DNA from: Ciborinia camelliae
Lineage: Eukaryota > Ascomycota > Leotiomycetes > Helotiales > Sclerotiniaceae
DNA: 64,000 nt
Direction of reading: 5' to 3'
Assembly: GCA_025890175.1 (NCBI GenBank)
Contig: JANPYM010000005.1
Coordinates: forward strand, 1,254,440 to 1,318,439
Shown here: positions 50,328 through 60,733 of the stretch, piece after piece
Layout of the letters: each line of letters starts with the position of its first letter
Position numbering within the stretch: the stretch's first letter is position 1
The notes under the pieces: generated by a model
What the model was told of the DNA's origin: nothing
Databases searched by the model: none
Seen by the model: only the letters and a program-made list of their open reading frames with translations
Translations under genes and position numbers: made by a program

Positions 50328-51974
50328 ATGCCAATACTTCCAGACGACAAATGCGACGACGCCTGTGTTATGCCAGGTCATCAAAATCGCTCTTTGGGCT
50401 CTACATCATTCTCGGCACTCGCCTTCTCTTCGATACCTCTAATCCTTACATTTCTTGTTGTTAGTCTCATCGTTCTCCAGAAGCTCTTCCCCTTCCTAGC
50501 TGGTCTACAGCAATCCAAGGAAGATCAACTTCATTACCTTCCCAGCGATGCCCCTCCCAGTTTGAGACAATCACACAAAGAATATGGCCAGAAGAATGCG
50601 AGAAGAAAGGCTATCGCTATCTCCTTTTCTACTACCATTGCATTGGCGACAGTTCTTGCAGAATTGATCCTTTGCGAAATCTCGAATTATTTAAATCCTG
50701 CGACAAGGGCGTTTGCGCTCAAGATAACTGTTCCCACACTTTTGTTCCTCCTCGTTGTTCTTATACCATTTCTCGAATTACAATCAATTATTACTGGATT
50801 TGGGTGGACCTTCGGGGCGTCGAAGAAGGGAGGATTTTCTACAATCTCCTGGCTTCTTCAAGCTGTTGGTTTTACAATATGGTTGATGGGGTTTTGGTGG
50901 CTGGGTAAAGGTATACCGGGAACATATATCCATACAATGGCATCTGTGCCTGGTAAAGGACTTAGCGAGGCTTGCTTAGATAGAGTTGGCATTATTGGGA
51001 TTTCTTTGATGGCACTCCTTTCTGGCTTTGCCGCCGTCTCAGCTCCCTGGCAAACATTTGGTGCAAGGCCGAAACCTGTTTCAGAAGCTGATATTGCACG
51101 GAAACAAGCAGGTCTAGACGCTACGAATGACATGCTTGCTGTGAAACGAAGTCGATTAAGAGCTCTTCAGCGCAAAGTTAATGATCATCCAGCTGAAGGA
51201 TTCATGACGAAGGTTATTGGAAGTATACGGGGGAATGCCGATGTACAAGAGTTGAAGTCTCTAGAGCTGGAAATATCAGGACTTTCATCTATGGCTTTAA
51301 GTCTTTCGACCTCACTATCGATATTGCAAAGTCGTTACGCATCAAAACAACGATCTTCTTCACCTCTCGGTAAAATCTTCTTCACACCCGTCTCTTATGC
51401 CTTTTCAATATATTGTATATATCGCATCGGAACAACTACTCTGGCTGTACTTCGACGTCTTACATTGCCAAACGATCCTGCCTCCTTTAGTTCCTCAACC
51501 ACCGATCCGGTAAATCGTATTCTTTCTCTATTTGCCAAGCATGTGAATCCAACTTTTGATCAGTTGGCATGGTCTCGCCAAATATCCTTCCTCTTATCAG
51601 CCATAATACTCTTCGCTTCCTTCAATTCTGTACTTCAGACCTTCCATATGCTCACCAAAATCTCTCCCTCGCTCCTCTACCAAGCTCAAGCCAATCTGGC
51701 ACTCATAATTGCACAAATTAGCGCAATGTATGTGATATCTAGCGCATTACTTCTGAGAAGTAATCTTCCATTGGAGATGAAAAGTGCTGTGAGCGATGCA
51801 CTGGGCAGTCCATTAGAGCCAGGATTTGTGGAGACTTGGTTTGAGGGATGGTTTTTAGTTGCTAGTATTGGAACGGCTGTGGGCATCTTTGTAGGCAGGA
51901 AAATTATCGGTTCGAGTTCAGATTGGGATGATGAGTATGAAGGCGATTTGGAGTTGGGACAAAAGCAATCTTGA
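50328..51974 (+). CDS. GPHR/GTG-type multi-span membrane protein
   Basis: One exon, 548 aa. About eight membrane spans with a central cytoplasmic coiled-coil region (about 255-345: ARKQAGLDATNDMLAVKRSRLRALQRKV, then QELKSLELEISGLSS). This order matches Golgi pH regulators and plant GTG proteins: N-terminal domain DUF3735-like, then the abscisic-acid GPCR-like domain with FTPVSYAFSIYCIYRI and a C-terminal LPLEMKSAVSDALG...FVETWFEGWFLVAS. The animal protein is an anion channel that acidifies the Golgi. Work in plants proposes G-protein links, which remain debated. The acidic end (DWDDEYEGDLELG) faces the cytosol. Intronless, unlike its neighbours. Confidence 0.9.
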   Translation: MPILPDDKCDDACVMPGHQNRSLGSTSFSALAFSSIPLILTFLVVSLIVLQKLFPFLAGLQQSKEDQLHYLPSDAPPSLRQSHKEYGQKNARRKAIAISFSTTIALATVLAELILCEISNYLNPATRAFALKITVPTLLFLLVVLIPFLELQSIITGFGWTFGASKKGGFSTISWLLQAVGFTIWLMGFWWLGKGIPGTYIHTMASVPGKGLSEACLDRVGIIGISLMALLSGFAAVSAPWQTFGARPKPVSEADIARKQAGLDATNDMLAVKRSRLRALQRKVNDHPAEGFMTKVIGSIRGNADVQELKSLELEISGLSSMALSLSTSLSILQSRYASKQRSSSPLGKIFFTPVSYAFSIYCIYRIGTTTLAVLRRLTLPNDPASFSSSTTDPVNRILSLFAKHVNPTFDQLAWSRQISFLLSAIILFASFNSVLQTFHMLTKISPSLLYQAQANLALIIAQISAMYVISSALLLRSNLPLEMKSAVSDALGSPLEPGFVETWFEGWFLVASIGTAVGIFVGRKIIGSSSDWDDEYEGDLELGQKQS

Positions 51975-52738
51975 GTTATTCGAATGGTTTTGGGCCTGGG
52001 TTAGACATCAGGCTAGAATTTGTATTCTGTGGCTTTTACTGTACTTTTATTGGAGTTTGGACGGATTGCGCGTTCGATTTAGATGCGATGGGTATACCTA
52101 ACGGGTGCGTGTTTTCATTGGACTTTATGCGGATATGGATTAAGGTACGGGTTGCTGCATGAGTCGACGAATGATACATTCGAGTGGGAGAGTCATTTTA
52201 TATCTTACTTGGATGGATTTGAGACGATGAAAACCCCATCGTGATGCATGATTTGAGAATGTACTGGATAATGGAGTGGATAGCGAATATTATACCCTGT
52301 TTTGAGTAGACCTTCCATAAAGCCATCATTGGGTAATATAAATTTTCTAGTCTGGTAATAGTCTATCCGGAGTTTTCTGGACAAAACTCGACCATCGTCA
52401 TATGGATATATCAATCCGGGTGATCTCATCCCAGCACACCTCGATGAAACAAATTTTTGAGGCAATATGAGGCTATCTCATCTCTACAGTGTAGTGTATT
52501 CCGAAACTCGTCCACGTTTACTCCATCTCATCTCTAGGAATGTCTATTCTTGCTTGGAAATAACACCAACATTCATCCCGCCTCCTCCATGTATAGAGTA
52601 TAGACGAGTGATTCATCTATTTGAGTGATTCAATCCACGTTGAAGAAATTGATAACTGGCTATTCTGCTGGGGCATGAAGTGAATTATCACCTCATGTCG
52701 TCTCAGCTCATCTTATTTTCTCTTAATATCCCATACCC
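51975..52738. other. Convergent intergenic region
   Basis: 764 bases between two genes that converge. No supported ORF or repeat. Confidence 0.5.
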
Positions 52739-54061
52739 TCATGATGACTTAGCCATCAACTGTAGAAGCTGATCCGCCAAAAAGTGAGCAAAGTCCTCAT
52801 CATTGAGAGCGGCGTCCTTCTCTAGGACCTCAATTCCAGTGCCATATAACCCCTTCTTAATACTCTCAAATAACATCTTATCCGCCTCATCATCAAAAAA
52901 TTCACCTCCCTCAACAGCCAACATACTGGTCCCCTTCCTTGGCAAACAAACCTTCACCATCTCATTCCTCTTCACCTTCTCCGTCAAACTCTCTGCAATA
53001 AACTTTCCAATCTCAGCACACTCATCCGCATTCGATCGCATCAACGTCACATCCGGATTATGCTGCACCAATAGCCTCTCCTCAAACTTTTCTGGTACCG
53101 AATCCCTCGGTCCAAAATTCACACAGTCACACGCGCCTACACTTACAATCTGAGGGATGCCCATTTCGGCCGCGGCGGAAAGTCGTTCGGGTCCTGCTGA
53201 TAATATGCCACCGCAGATGTAATCAGCTATTTCGGTAGTTGTAACGTCGAGGACTGCATCGATGCGTTTTTCACGGATTAACCTCTCCATTGCTTTCCCA
53301 CCCGCCCCTGTGGCGTGGAAAATGTATATATCATAATTGTCCTTGCTATTATTTTCCAGGATTTCTTTTACCATTTCTACGCATGGAGTTGTGATTCCAA
53401 ACATAGTCAACCCTATCCCCTTTTTCCTCGGCCGTTGAATCTTCTCCTCCTCTTTGCATCGCCCCCAATACGCATCGGCTAACCCTGAAACCGCTCCAGC
53501 TGCGTTATCTAATATTCCTTTCAATATTGAGTTTGTGCCCGCGATGTCAACTACACTGTACATCATTGTGATATCTGTTTCTCCCACATATGGCACTGTG
53601 TTTCCACTAGCCATTGTTGAACACAACACTATGGCAGTTTCAGCATAAATATCATACTAATGAAGAGAGTATATAAGCGTACATTTTGGAAATGTAATAG
53701 GTACTGCATTTCGCATGATAGATGCACATAACGATGTTCCTCCTGATCCACCTAGGCCTATAATGGCATGAATAGATCCTTTTTCAAAGAGTTTGCGCAC
53801 GAGATTGGTTGCGCAGGTGGAGATGTATTCAATGTATTCGCCGCGGGAGAGGGTAGAATAGACGACGGATGAAGAAGCATGAGTGAGGATTTCGGATTGG
53901 GAAATATCTATTTCGAGATCTGAAGCGGGCTCTCGTCCTACGTCGGCTAGGAGGACTTTAGTGTTGGGTTTGGAGTGGTTAAGGATTTGAGTGCGGAGGT
54001 AGAGGATTTCTTCGCGTTTGGAATCTAGGGTTCCGAGGAGGAGGATGGTGGGGTTAGACAT
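52739..54061 (-). CDS. Tm-1-like / UPF0261 ATP-binding protein
   Basis: Exons 54061-53683 and 53628-52739 give 422 aa. It matches the UPF0261 (Tm-1-like) family: N-terminal TILLLGTLDSKREEILYLR, a glycine-rich IGLGGSGGTSL (101-111), STMASGNTVPYVGETDITMMYSVVDIAGTN and the C-terminal half with HATGAGGKAMERLI, DVTTTEIADYICGG and ADECAEIGKFIAESL. The N-terminal domain of tomato Tm-1 belongs to this family and binds ATP. The normal biochemical role is unknown. The intron is placed so that PITFPK joins LLCSTMASG; an earlier acceptor would give a stop. Its divergent neighbour at 54892 encodes the other half of Tm-1-type fusions. Confidence 0.9.
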
Positions 54062-54891
54062 TTTGGGGTTGGTATAAAGGAATGATGTTGTTGGTATTAT
54101 TTATTATGATCAATTAGTGAGAGGTGCTGGTGCTGGTGCTAAAATATGTAAAGTTTTATGAGAGGGGTAAAGCTGTCCTACGTTGTTTCTACTTATGAGG
54201 TGACTTTCATTTCGAATTCCTTGCTGTCATCAAGATTCAACATGTAGTCTCACATCGGGGTTTACGTACTCGAAATTGCGAAAGGCGAGAAACTGATGTC
54301 AGAGGTAGGTTAATACTGATGACAATCAATTCGGCATCTACATCGGTATATATATGAATCAATTTTTCAGAAACTACTCGAATAATTATATAAATATCAA
54401 TCTCTCGATGATATCAAGTTCTCCACAATAGCTTTAAAACAAGCTTATATGCGGGCCGGCGCTCAACCTCATAGACGTCGATCTTTGTCGGGATCTACAC
54501 AAAGAGGGCATGATGGGCAACAATGTGGACAAGGGGAGGATGTCAACTGGCGTATTTGCGAGTCAACCCCTACATACTACTATCGTCATTTTTCTAGAGA
54601 GCTTTGATATCAATGAGACGATTGAGGCATTGAGGCATTGAGACATTGAGACATTGAGACATTGAGATGATCGAAACGATTGAGACGACTACGACGACTA
54701 AGAGGACTAAGACGATTGGATTGGGAAACTTGGGGTATATCTGAGTATTACGTCATTGTTGGAAAAGTTCTTTTCTTTCATGTTCATACCATCACATCGT
54801 GACATCTCCATACATTGATTCAATCTTGCAAGTATACAAGACTCAATTGAAATCAAATTCAACCCCAAAGTCAAAATCAAAATCCTACACA
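54062..54891. promoter_or_regulatory. Shared divergent upstream region of the Tm-1-like pair
   Basis: 830 bases between the two start codons. It includes an 8-bp repeat block (54621-54668) and a further AGACGACTA-like block up to 54720. Bidirectional control is inferred from gene order only. Confidence 0.45.
54621..54668. repeat. ATTGAGAC 8-bp tandem repeat
   Basis: Six copies of ATTGAG followed by GC, AC or AT. It lies about 225 bases upstream of the TIM-barrel gene start. Confidence 0.95.
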
Positions 54892-56117
54892 ATGACTAAA
54901 GCTACCACCCGCGATGTCGTTCTAGGTAGGCTGCGAGATGCAGTCAATAACAAGAAGATCATTGTAGGAGCTGGAGCAGGTAAACCATCTACTCGTCCAT
55001 GTCTAACATACAACCCAATGACTAAATAACTAATCAACATATAGGAATTGGTCTCTCAGCCAAGTCTGTAGAAGCAGGTGGTGCAGACCTCATCATCATA
55101 TATAACTCCGGTCGTTTCCGTATGGCAGGACGTGGTTCTCTAGCCGGTCTTATGCCCTATGGAGATGCTAACCAAGTTGTCGTTGATATGGTGCGTATAT
55201 CCGCTATCCCCCCTTCACGGTTTCCAATGGTCTGGACTGCAGCCCCCCTGAGAATGAGAGGGTTTTTATTCTATGGATTGGTCTTGTACCTTGAATTGGT
55301 TCAGTATATTTAATCTATTTGGTAAATTGAACTCGTTTGATGGATTTAATTCGTTTCGTTGAAACCAATTATAAATTTCAAAAATCCATAGTATTTCGAG
55401 GATTTAAAGCTCTTGTTTAGATTGCAGTCCGGACTATTGGACACCCTGAGCCCCTTATCTCAATCCCACTCATCTCATTCTAAACATGATATTCACACAT
55501 CACTGCTGCAGGCTTCAGAGATTCTTCCCGTAGTAAACGACACCGGTGTCCTCGCTGGCGTCTGCGCCACCGACCCCTTCCGCCACATCCCCACATTCCT
55601 CACGCAACTCAAAGATCTGGGATTCTGTGGTGTGCAAAACTTTCCCACTGTTGGACTTATTGACGGAAGATTCCGGGAAAATCTCGAGGAAACGGGTATG
55701 GGATATGATAAAGAAGTCGAAATGATCCGATCAGCACACGAACAAGATTTACTTACCACGCCCTACGTTTTCAATACGGAGGATGCGGTTAAAATGACCA
55801 AAGCGGGTGCAGATGTATTGGTGGCGCATATGGGATTAACGACTAGTGGCACGATTGGCGCGAAGACAGGAAGCAGTTTGGATGAATGTGTGAAGGCTAT
55901 TCAGGATATTAGGGATGCAGCGGTGGGGGTTAGAAAGGATATCATCGTGCTTTGTCACGGGGGACCGGTGGCAGAGGCTAAGGATGTGGAATATGTGTTG
56001 GCGAGAACGAAGGGGATTCACGGTTTTTATGGGGCAAGTAGTATGGAGAGGTTGCCGGTGGAAATTGCTATTAGGGATAATATGAAGGAATTTAAGGAGT
56101 TGAAGGTTGGTGATTAG
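54892..56117 (+). CDS. PEP-hydrolase-like TIM-barrel protein
   Basis: Exons 54892-54979, 55045-55190 and 55512-56117 give 279 aa. It matches the TIM-barrel family once called signal-transduction TIM barrels and now PEP hydrolase-like: [43 protein letters not shown] across the first splice, then [34 protein letters not shown] and the C-terminal [16 protein letters not shown]...[14 protein letters not shown]. Intron 2 is 321 bases with a weak donor (GTGCGT), unusually long here. In plant Tm-1 and some bacterial proteins this domain is fused behind the UPF0261 domain. The protein ends KVGD inside a 15-bp repeat that also carries the stop codon. Confidence 0.88.
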
Positions 56118-56192
56118 AAGGTTGGCGATTAGAAGGTTGGCGATTAGAAGGTTGGCGATTAGAAGGTTGGCGATTAGAAGGTTGGCGATTAG
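56103..56192. repeat. 15-bp tandem repeat carrying the stop codon
   Basis: Six copies of AAGGTTGGCGATTAG (the first with GGTGAT) directly follow the coding end. The first copy supplies the last four codons and the TAG stop of the TIM-barrel gene, and every copy repeats an in-frame stop. Confidence 0.97.
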
Positions 56193-57182
56193 ATGGTGGA
56201 TTAACAGATTGTATTATTAGGTGACAAAATCATCAAGATAGTTGAGGAGTATGTCATTTATTGTTGCGATACCAGTGAATTGGGTATGTGACTAGGCAAA
56301 TGATTGCATTAAAGCAATCCACGGGCATGTTAAGCCCCTTGTAGCACTTAGCTCTAGATCAATCATATAAAACCAGTTATAAACGTCTTGTGTCACCACC
56401 AAGATGATACCAAAATTTATATTCAGATGACAACAGCCAAATTTCCAAGAAGTCCTTGCATGATTGGACCACAAATATCACTTTCATTCTACTAGATTCG
56501 AGATTTATTATCCCTTTTCAAAAAGGTCTAAATAATACTGCGTTGTCTACTATTAGCTAGTCTAATCACTAAAGAGAAAAGCTTTATGGTATTAATAGAT
56601 ACCTGGATCACTGGCAAGATAGATACAACTAATGACTAGTTGTTATGCCAAGGCCCCTGCCTAGTGAATGCCATGTAGATAGTCACGTAATCACTTTCTA
56701 TATTAGATGGTGAGGATCCTTTTCTCTTCAGCATAGTTCTTTTATCAGACTACTGATCCTTGATATCATCCCTGTATGCCTTGGTGACGTCCATGACACT
56801 ACCTAGTATACAACATTTACATATAAACAATAGAAATAATAGAAAATCTAAAATATTATTGTTTCAAAATTCTAACTTGAAATGGAATTCGGTAATTGCT
56901 AGGTTAGTAAATTAGCGAATTAGCAAGTACAAGTAGATTTTTAGCTTTGAAGAAACCCTTTTTGTAGATGTATTATTAAAACTTGCTATCTAAACCTGGA
57001 ATGCTAAACAAGCAGTAATACTATGTATGTATTGAGATGTAACAAGACTTAATATTAGTAGTTCTAACAATTCATCTAAGCTTTTACTTTACTTTAATAA
57101 TTCTCGTTAATCTATTAGATTTAGTAGGGGTCGAGTAGACGAAACTAGAGCTAACCACAGAATTGATGAGATCAATAGGAGG
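56193..57182. other. AT-rich intergenic region
   Basis: About 1 kb of AT-rich sequence with no ORF of interest. Confidence 0.5.
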
Positions 57183-57433
57183 TGTTAGGTATTTTATAAC
57201 AAATATATAGAGTGGATTTGAATTATTAATTTTTCGAGCGTGGGTTTATAATTGTCGCGATTTGGGGCACGTGACCTCCGGTCACGTGACTCCAGTAGCG
57301 GCGGCGCCGCCCGCATAGCGGGTGCAGATAAGGATCGTGTACTTCGTACACGATCCCAGTACGCTTTAACAATACAATTTATTTACACCTACTATTGATC
57401 AATAGTTACCTTCACCGAGTAACCGAACCAACA
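57183..57433. mobile_element. Hairpin-rich GC island, possible solo LTR
   Basis: A 251-base block starts TGTTAGG and ends CCAACA, as LTRs begin TG and end CA, inside AT-rich DNA. Its GC-rich core holds three hairpins (57268-57288, about 57299-57322 and 57332-57356). I found no flanking target duplication and no retroelement coding sequence, so LTR identity is tentative. Confidence 0.35.
57332..57356. repeat. Perfect 11-bp-stem hairpin
   Basis: GGATCGTGTAC, loop TTC, then GTACACGATCC. It is part of the GC island described for 57183-57433. Confidence 0.95.
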
Positions 57434-57473
57434 ATAATCAAATAAAACTAGATCTTGAGTGGATTTATGAATA

Positions 57474-57868
57474 CAGCAGAACCTCTATATAAGGATCCTC
57501 TATATAAGGATAACCTCTCTATTAGGATTAAATTTTGGGTCCCGTTGAATTTTAGATATAAAAAATACTAATATCCTTATATCCTTTCTATAGGGATTAT
57601 CCTTTGTAGTTGAGGGTTCCAAAATTAAAATCTAGTCTATAATAGACCTCTTCTAAGAATATTTTTTAAGCATAAAATATTTATGAAAATATTTATGAAA
57701 ATATTTATGAAAATTATATTGAATTTATACCCGATCGGAATTGGTCGGTATATATTTGGGCCAAAATGCTACCCCACCGGGATTAGCCGGAACCTCTATA
57801 AAAGGATACCTCTCTAGTATCTTTATTTTTGGCACTAAAAAAAACATCCTTATATAGAGGTTCTGCTG
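57474..57868. mobile_element. Non-autonomous TIR transposon, pogo/mariner type
   Basis: Perfect 23-base terminal inverted repeats begin CAGCAGAACCTCTATATAAG at 57474 and end with its complement at 57868. Each end is flanked by TA (57472-57473 and 57869-57870), the target duplication of Tc1/mariner/pogo elements. The motif CCTCTATATAAGGAT is repeated just inside the left end, and weaker copies occur inside the right end. At 395 bp there is no transposase, so it depends on an element elsewhere. Internally ATTTATGAAAAT is repeated (57677-57714). Confidence 0.9.
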
Positions 57869-58661
57869 TATGTGAATCATCGAAGGACTGAATTTAAAGG
57901 AATTTAGAAGGGAATCTAGGAGTGATTTTGTCAGTGAATTCAGAAGTTGATGAATTTAGGAATAGTAAGTATTGGAAGTAATGAAGGATTTAAGGTAGGT
58001 AGGTAGGCACCTACTAGGTAGAAGCAGTTAATCTAATAGTGAATCTAAAAGTTTAGATGATGACGATTTTGAGAGTGAATGTTTGCGGGCAGTATAATTA
58101 TTTCTTATTCAATTTCTTTGGTTATGTTATAATTCAATGTATTTCTGTACTGAAGGTTGAATGTGAATTTAAGAATGGAAGATAGATGGTGTTGATAGAC
58201 CGATAGACCGATATATAGGCTCTCATACAAACACTTTGAAAGACTACTACTATTGTGTTATACAATATATCCACTGTAATATCTTCAAAACTTCAGACGA
58301 GTTATCTTGATTGATCATCCCAAACCTCAATATTTAAAATTACATGGTCTCATTTCACTTAACCAAGCTATCCATCAGTTCTTTTGTTGCATATCTACCT
58401 ATATAGATAGGTATTTGTAACAATTCTTTTCTGAGATTTCAATGTGAAAGCCCTTAGGAAGTAGGCAACTTGTGGAAATTTCTATTTTTCTGAACCATGA
58501 AGGAGTGTTCATGGAGATATATCATATAATTTATAAGTACAGCTATTTCGGTATTGGGTATATGATATTTACAACTATGATGTACCAAGCGAAATGTAAC
58601 TTCCTACACATTCAACCCAACACACAGTCGGAAATCAATAATATACTTCAGCATCAACAAT
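57869..58661. other. Intergenic region right of the TIR element
   Basis: About 790 bases, AT-rich, with a GGTA run at 57994-58008. No supported gene. Confidence 0.5.
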
Positions 58662-60329
58662 CTAATCCACCACTCCACCGCCAAACCCTACCGGTTTCCT
58701 CTTTCCACCATTCTCAGGAACCACAGCCATAACCTTATAAACCTTCCCCATCCCACTTCCTCCTCTATCAACCAATCTTCTCCAAGCTCCCTCCACCCTC
58801 TTTTTAACCTCATCATCCTTCCCCCCCAAGCTTTGGACCAACATCTCTGCTCGCTCTTTAATTCCCATACTTCCCAGCCATCCTCCTTGCTCCATAGGCC
58901 CATGAACTTCCACCCCTTCACTCGCATTCATGGCTGCTTCGGCCAAAGCTGTGAAATCTACGTCCGCGCTGAGATCTACGATTCCTGGCTCGCTAAGTGG
59001 AGACACTCGCTGATGTGCTTTAATTCCCCTAAGAGAATTGGTTGGAATTGTATCGCTAGGTCCATAATCTAGAATTAGAGCAGCACCCGAAGGATTAGTT
59101 TTTGGGTTCGTTTTCGAACCACCGATTCGATTTGCGAAATCAGCGACAATAGCGTGACTTTCAGGAGATATCTCAATTAGCGAATCAGGTATGGACTTCA
59201 AGGCTCGATAGCGAGCAGAGATTTCGGGAAGGTAAAGTGAGTGCGGGGTTGAGGCTCGAGAAAGCGTGAGTTGAAATTCGGGACGAGATGGGGTTTGGAG
59301 CGATTTTGTGGTGAGAACATCGGTATGAGTGGCATTTGGTGGGGTGGGTGAAACGACCATTTCGCGCCACTGGGGAATTTTGGCTGTGGATGATTTGGAG
59401 GCAGAGGGGTTAAGTGGATGAGTGCCAGTGGGCGTTCGGATTGTGGTGGGCTCTGAGGTGTTGGGGTTTGGAGGCACGGATTGGAAGGCGTGTATTGGGA
59501 GGGCGTCGAAGAATTCGTGGGCTACAATGAATGGAGTTTTGTCTGCGCCTGGAAAGGTTTAGCAGAGATTGACATTTGGAGTGTCCGAATATAGCTTACC
59601 GGAAGGTACAAATCGCATATTCTCTGTCCACATTATAGGAATACCAGCATACTTGCTAGTACTTTTGAATCCAGTTTCCGTCTCTATCATAGGTGCATCC
59701 CCGCACAAAAGCCGTTTCTGCGCATCTCTCAAAGCAGGACTTGCTTCTACCATATACACAGCTTCAATACTTTCAGCCATTGTTCTGAAATTTCTGATTG
59801 TCTATATAATATATTAGCCTATATTCAAAACTAAAACAAGAAAATCTCGACCAGACCCTCAGCATATCATCCATCAAAGTGCCTCTCCCCGGACCTATTT
59901 CCACCAATTCAACGCCTTTCATCTTTTTTCCTTGAGCCATCCATTCCGCCACAAACCAGATCCCAACCAGTTCCCCAAAAATCTGTGATATTTCTGGCGA
60001 GGTGATAAAATCTCCTTTTTGTCCGAACTGATCTCGCCCTTCTTGTTTCGAGGTATAATATCCACCTACATCGGACGTTAAGCACATCCGCATGAACGAT
60101 GCCAAAGGAATTGGTCCTGTAGCCTAAAAACGCATTAGCGAAGTACTCAAGTACAGATAGGATGGAAAAAACATACTGTGATAGCTTCAGAGAGCTGTTT
60201 TGCAAGGGGTGTAGACCATTGCCTCGTCTGTGTCGAAGACCATCTCAAAGCCGAATATGAAGCTTCATATCTGCATTTAGCCACACAACGCAAAGAATTG
60301 CGCGTTTGCAACAATAATCTGGACATCAT
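58662..60329 (-). CDS. NDUFAF7/MidA-type mitochondrial methyltransferase
   Basis: Exons 60329-60177, 60123-59857, 59801-59600 and 59548-58662 give 502 aa. An N-terminal presequence rich in Arg/Ser (MMSRLLLQTRNSLRCVAKCR) points to mitochondria. The family marks are GGYYTSKQEGRDQFGQKGDFITSPEISQIFGELVGIWFVAEW (about 71-112), the SAM-binding EIGPGRGTLMDDMLR (126-140), PFIVAHEFFDALPIHAFQ and ALILDYG. In animals NDUFAF7 dimethylates an Arg of a complex I subunit and is needed for complex I assembly; the same role is inferred here. An insertion with NPKTNPSG and the Thr/Pro-rich part around 235-285 are low complexity. It shares a 404-base upstream region with the CDK11-type kinase. Confidence 0.93.
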
Positions 60330-60733
60330 TTTGGTCTTCTTCTTTATTTTCAGTACATTTCACGGCTTTCTAAAGCTCATTGCAAGGATATAGAGAAAGG
60401 TGGTTAAAGTGAAAGCCTTGCAACCTCGCCTGGCCTCGTTTCATAGTCTTGTCGTCATTGGCGACCAAAATCCTCAGCCTCGACTTTAAAATTCATGACA
60501 ACCCGGGGGGCCTTGTCAACCATTCCCAAAAAGTTTTGATAAACGTCTGTGGTGGAATTTGGGTTTTAATAAAAGTACGGATTTAATTACATATTTGGAA
60601 AGAGGAAGACTAAACGATCTCAAAAAAATTGTCTCGTCGGATTTGAAGCAGAAGTCATTGAATCCGGACGAGCGTATTGAACTTCAATTGCTTACTTTGC
60701 GGAAGGCTGACATTCGATAAATAAGGTACAGTC
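60330..60733. promoter_or_regulatory. Divergent upstream region, NDUFAF7-type and CDK11-type genes
   Basis: 404 bases between two start codons, so both promoters must lie here or overlap. No TATA-like element stands out. Confidence 0.5.
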
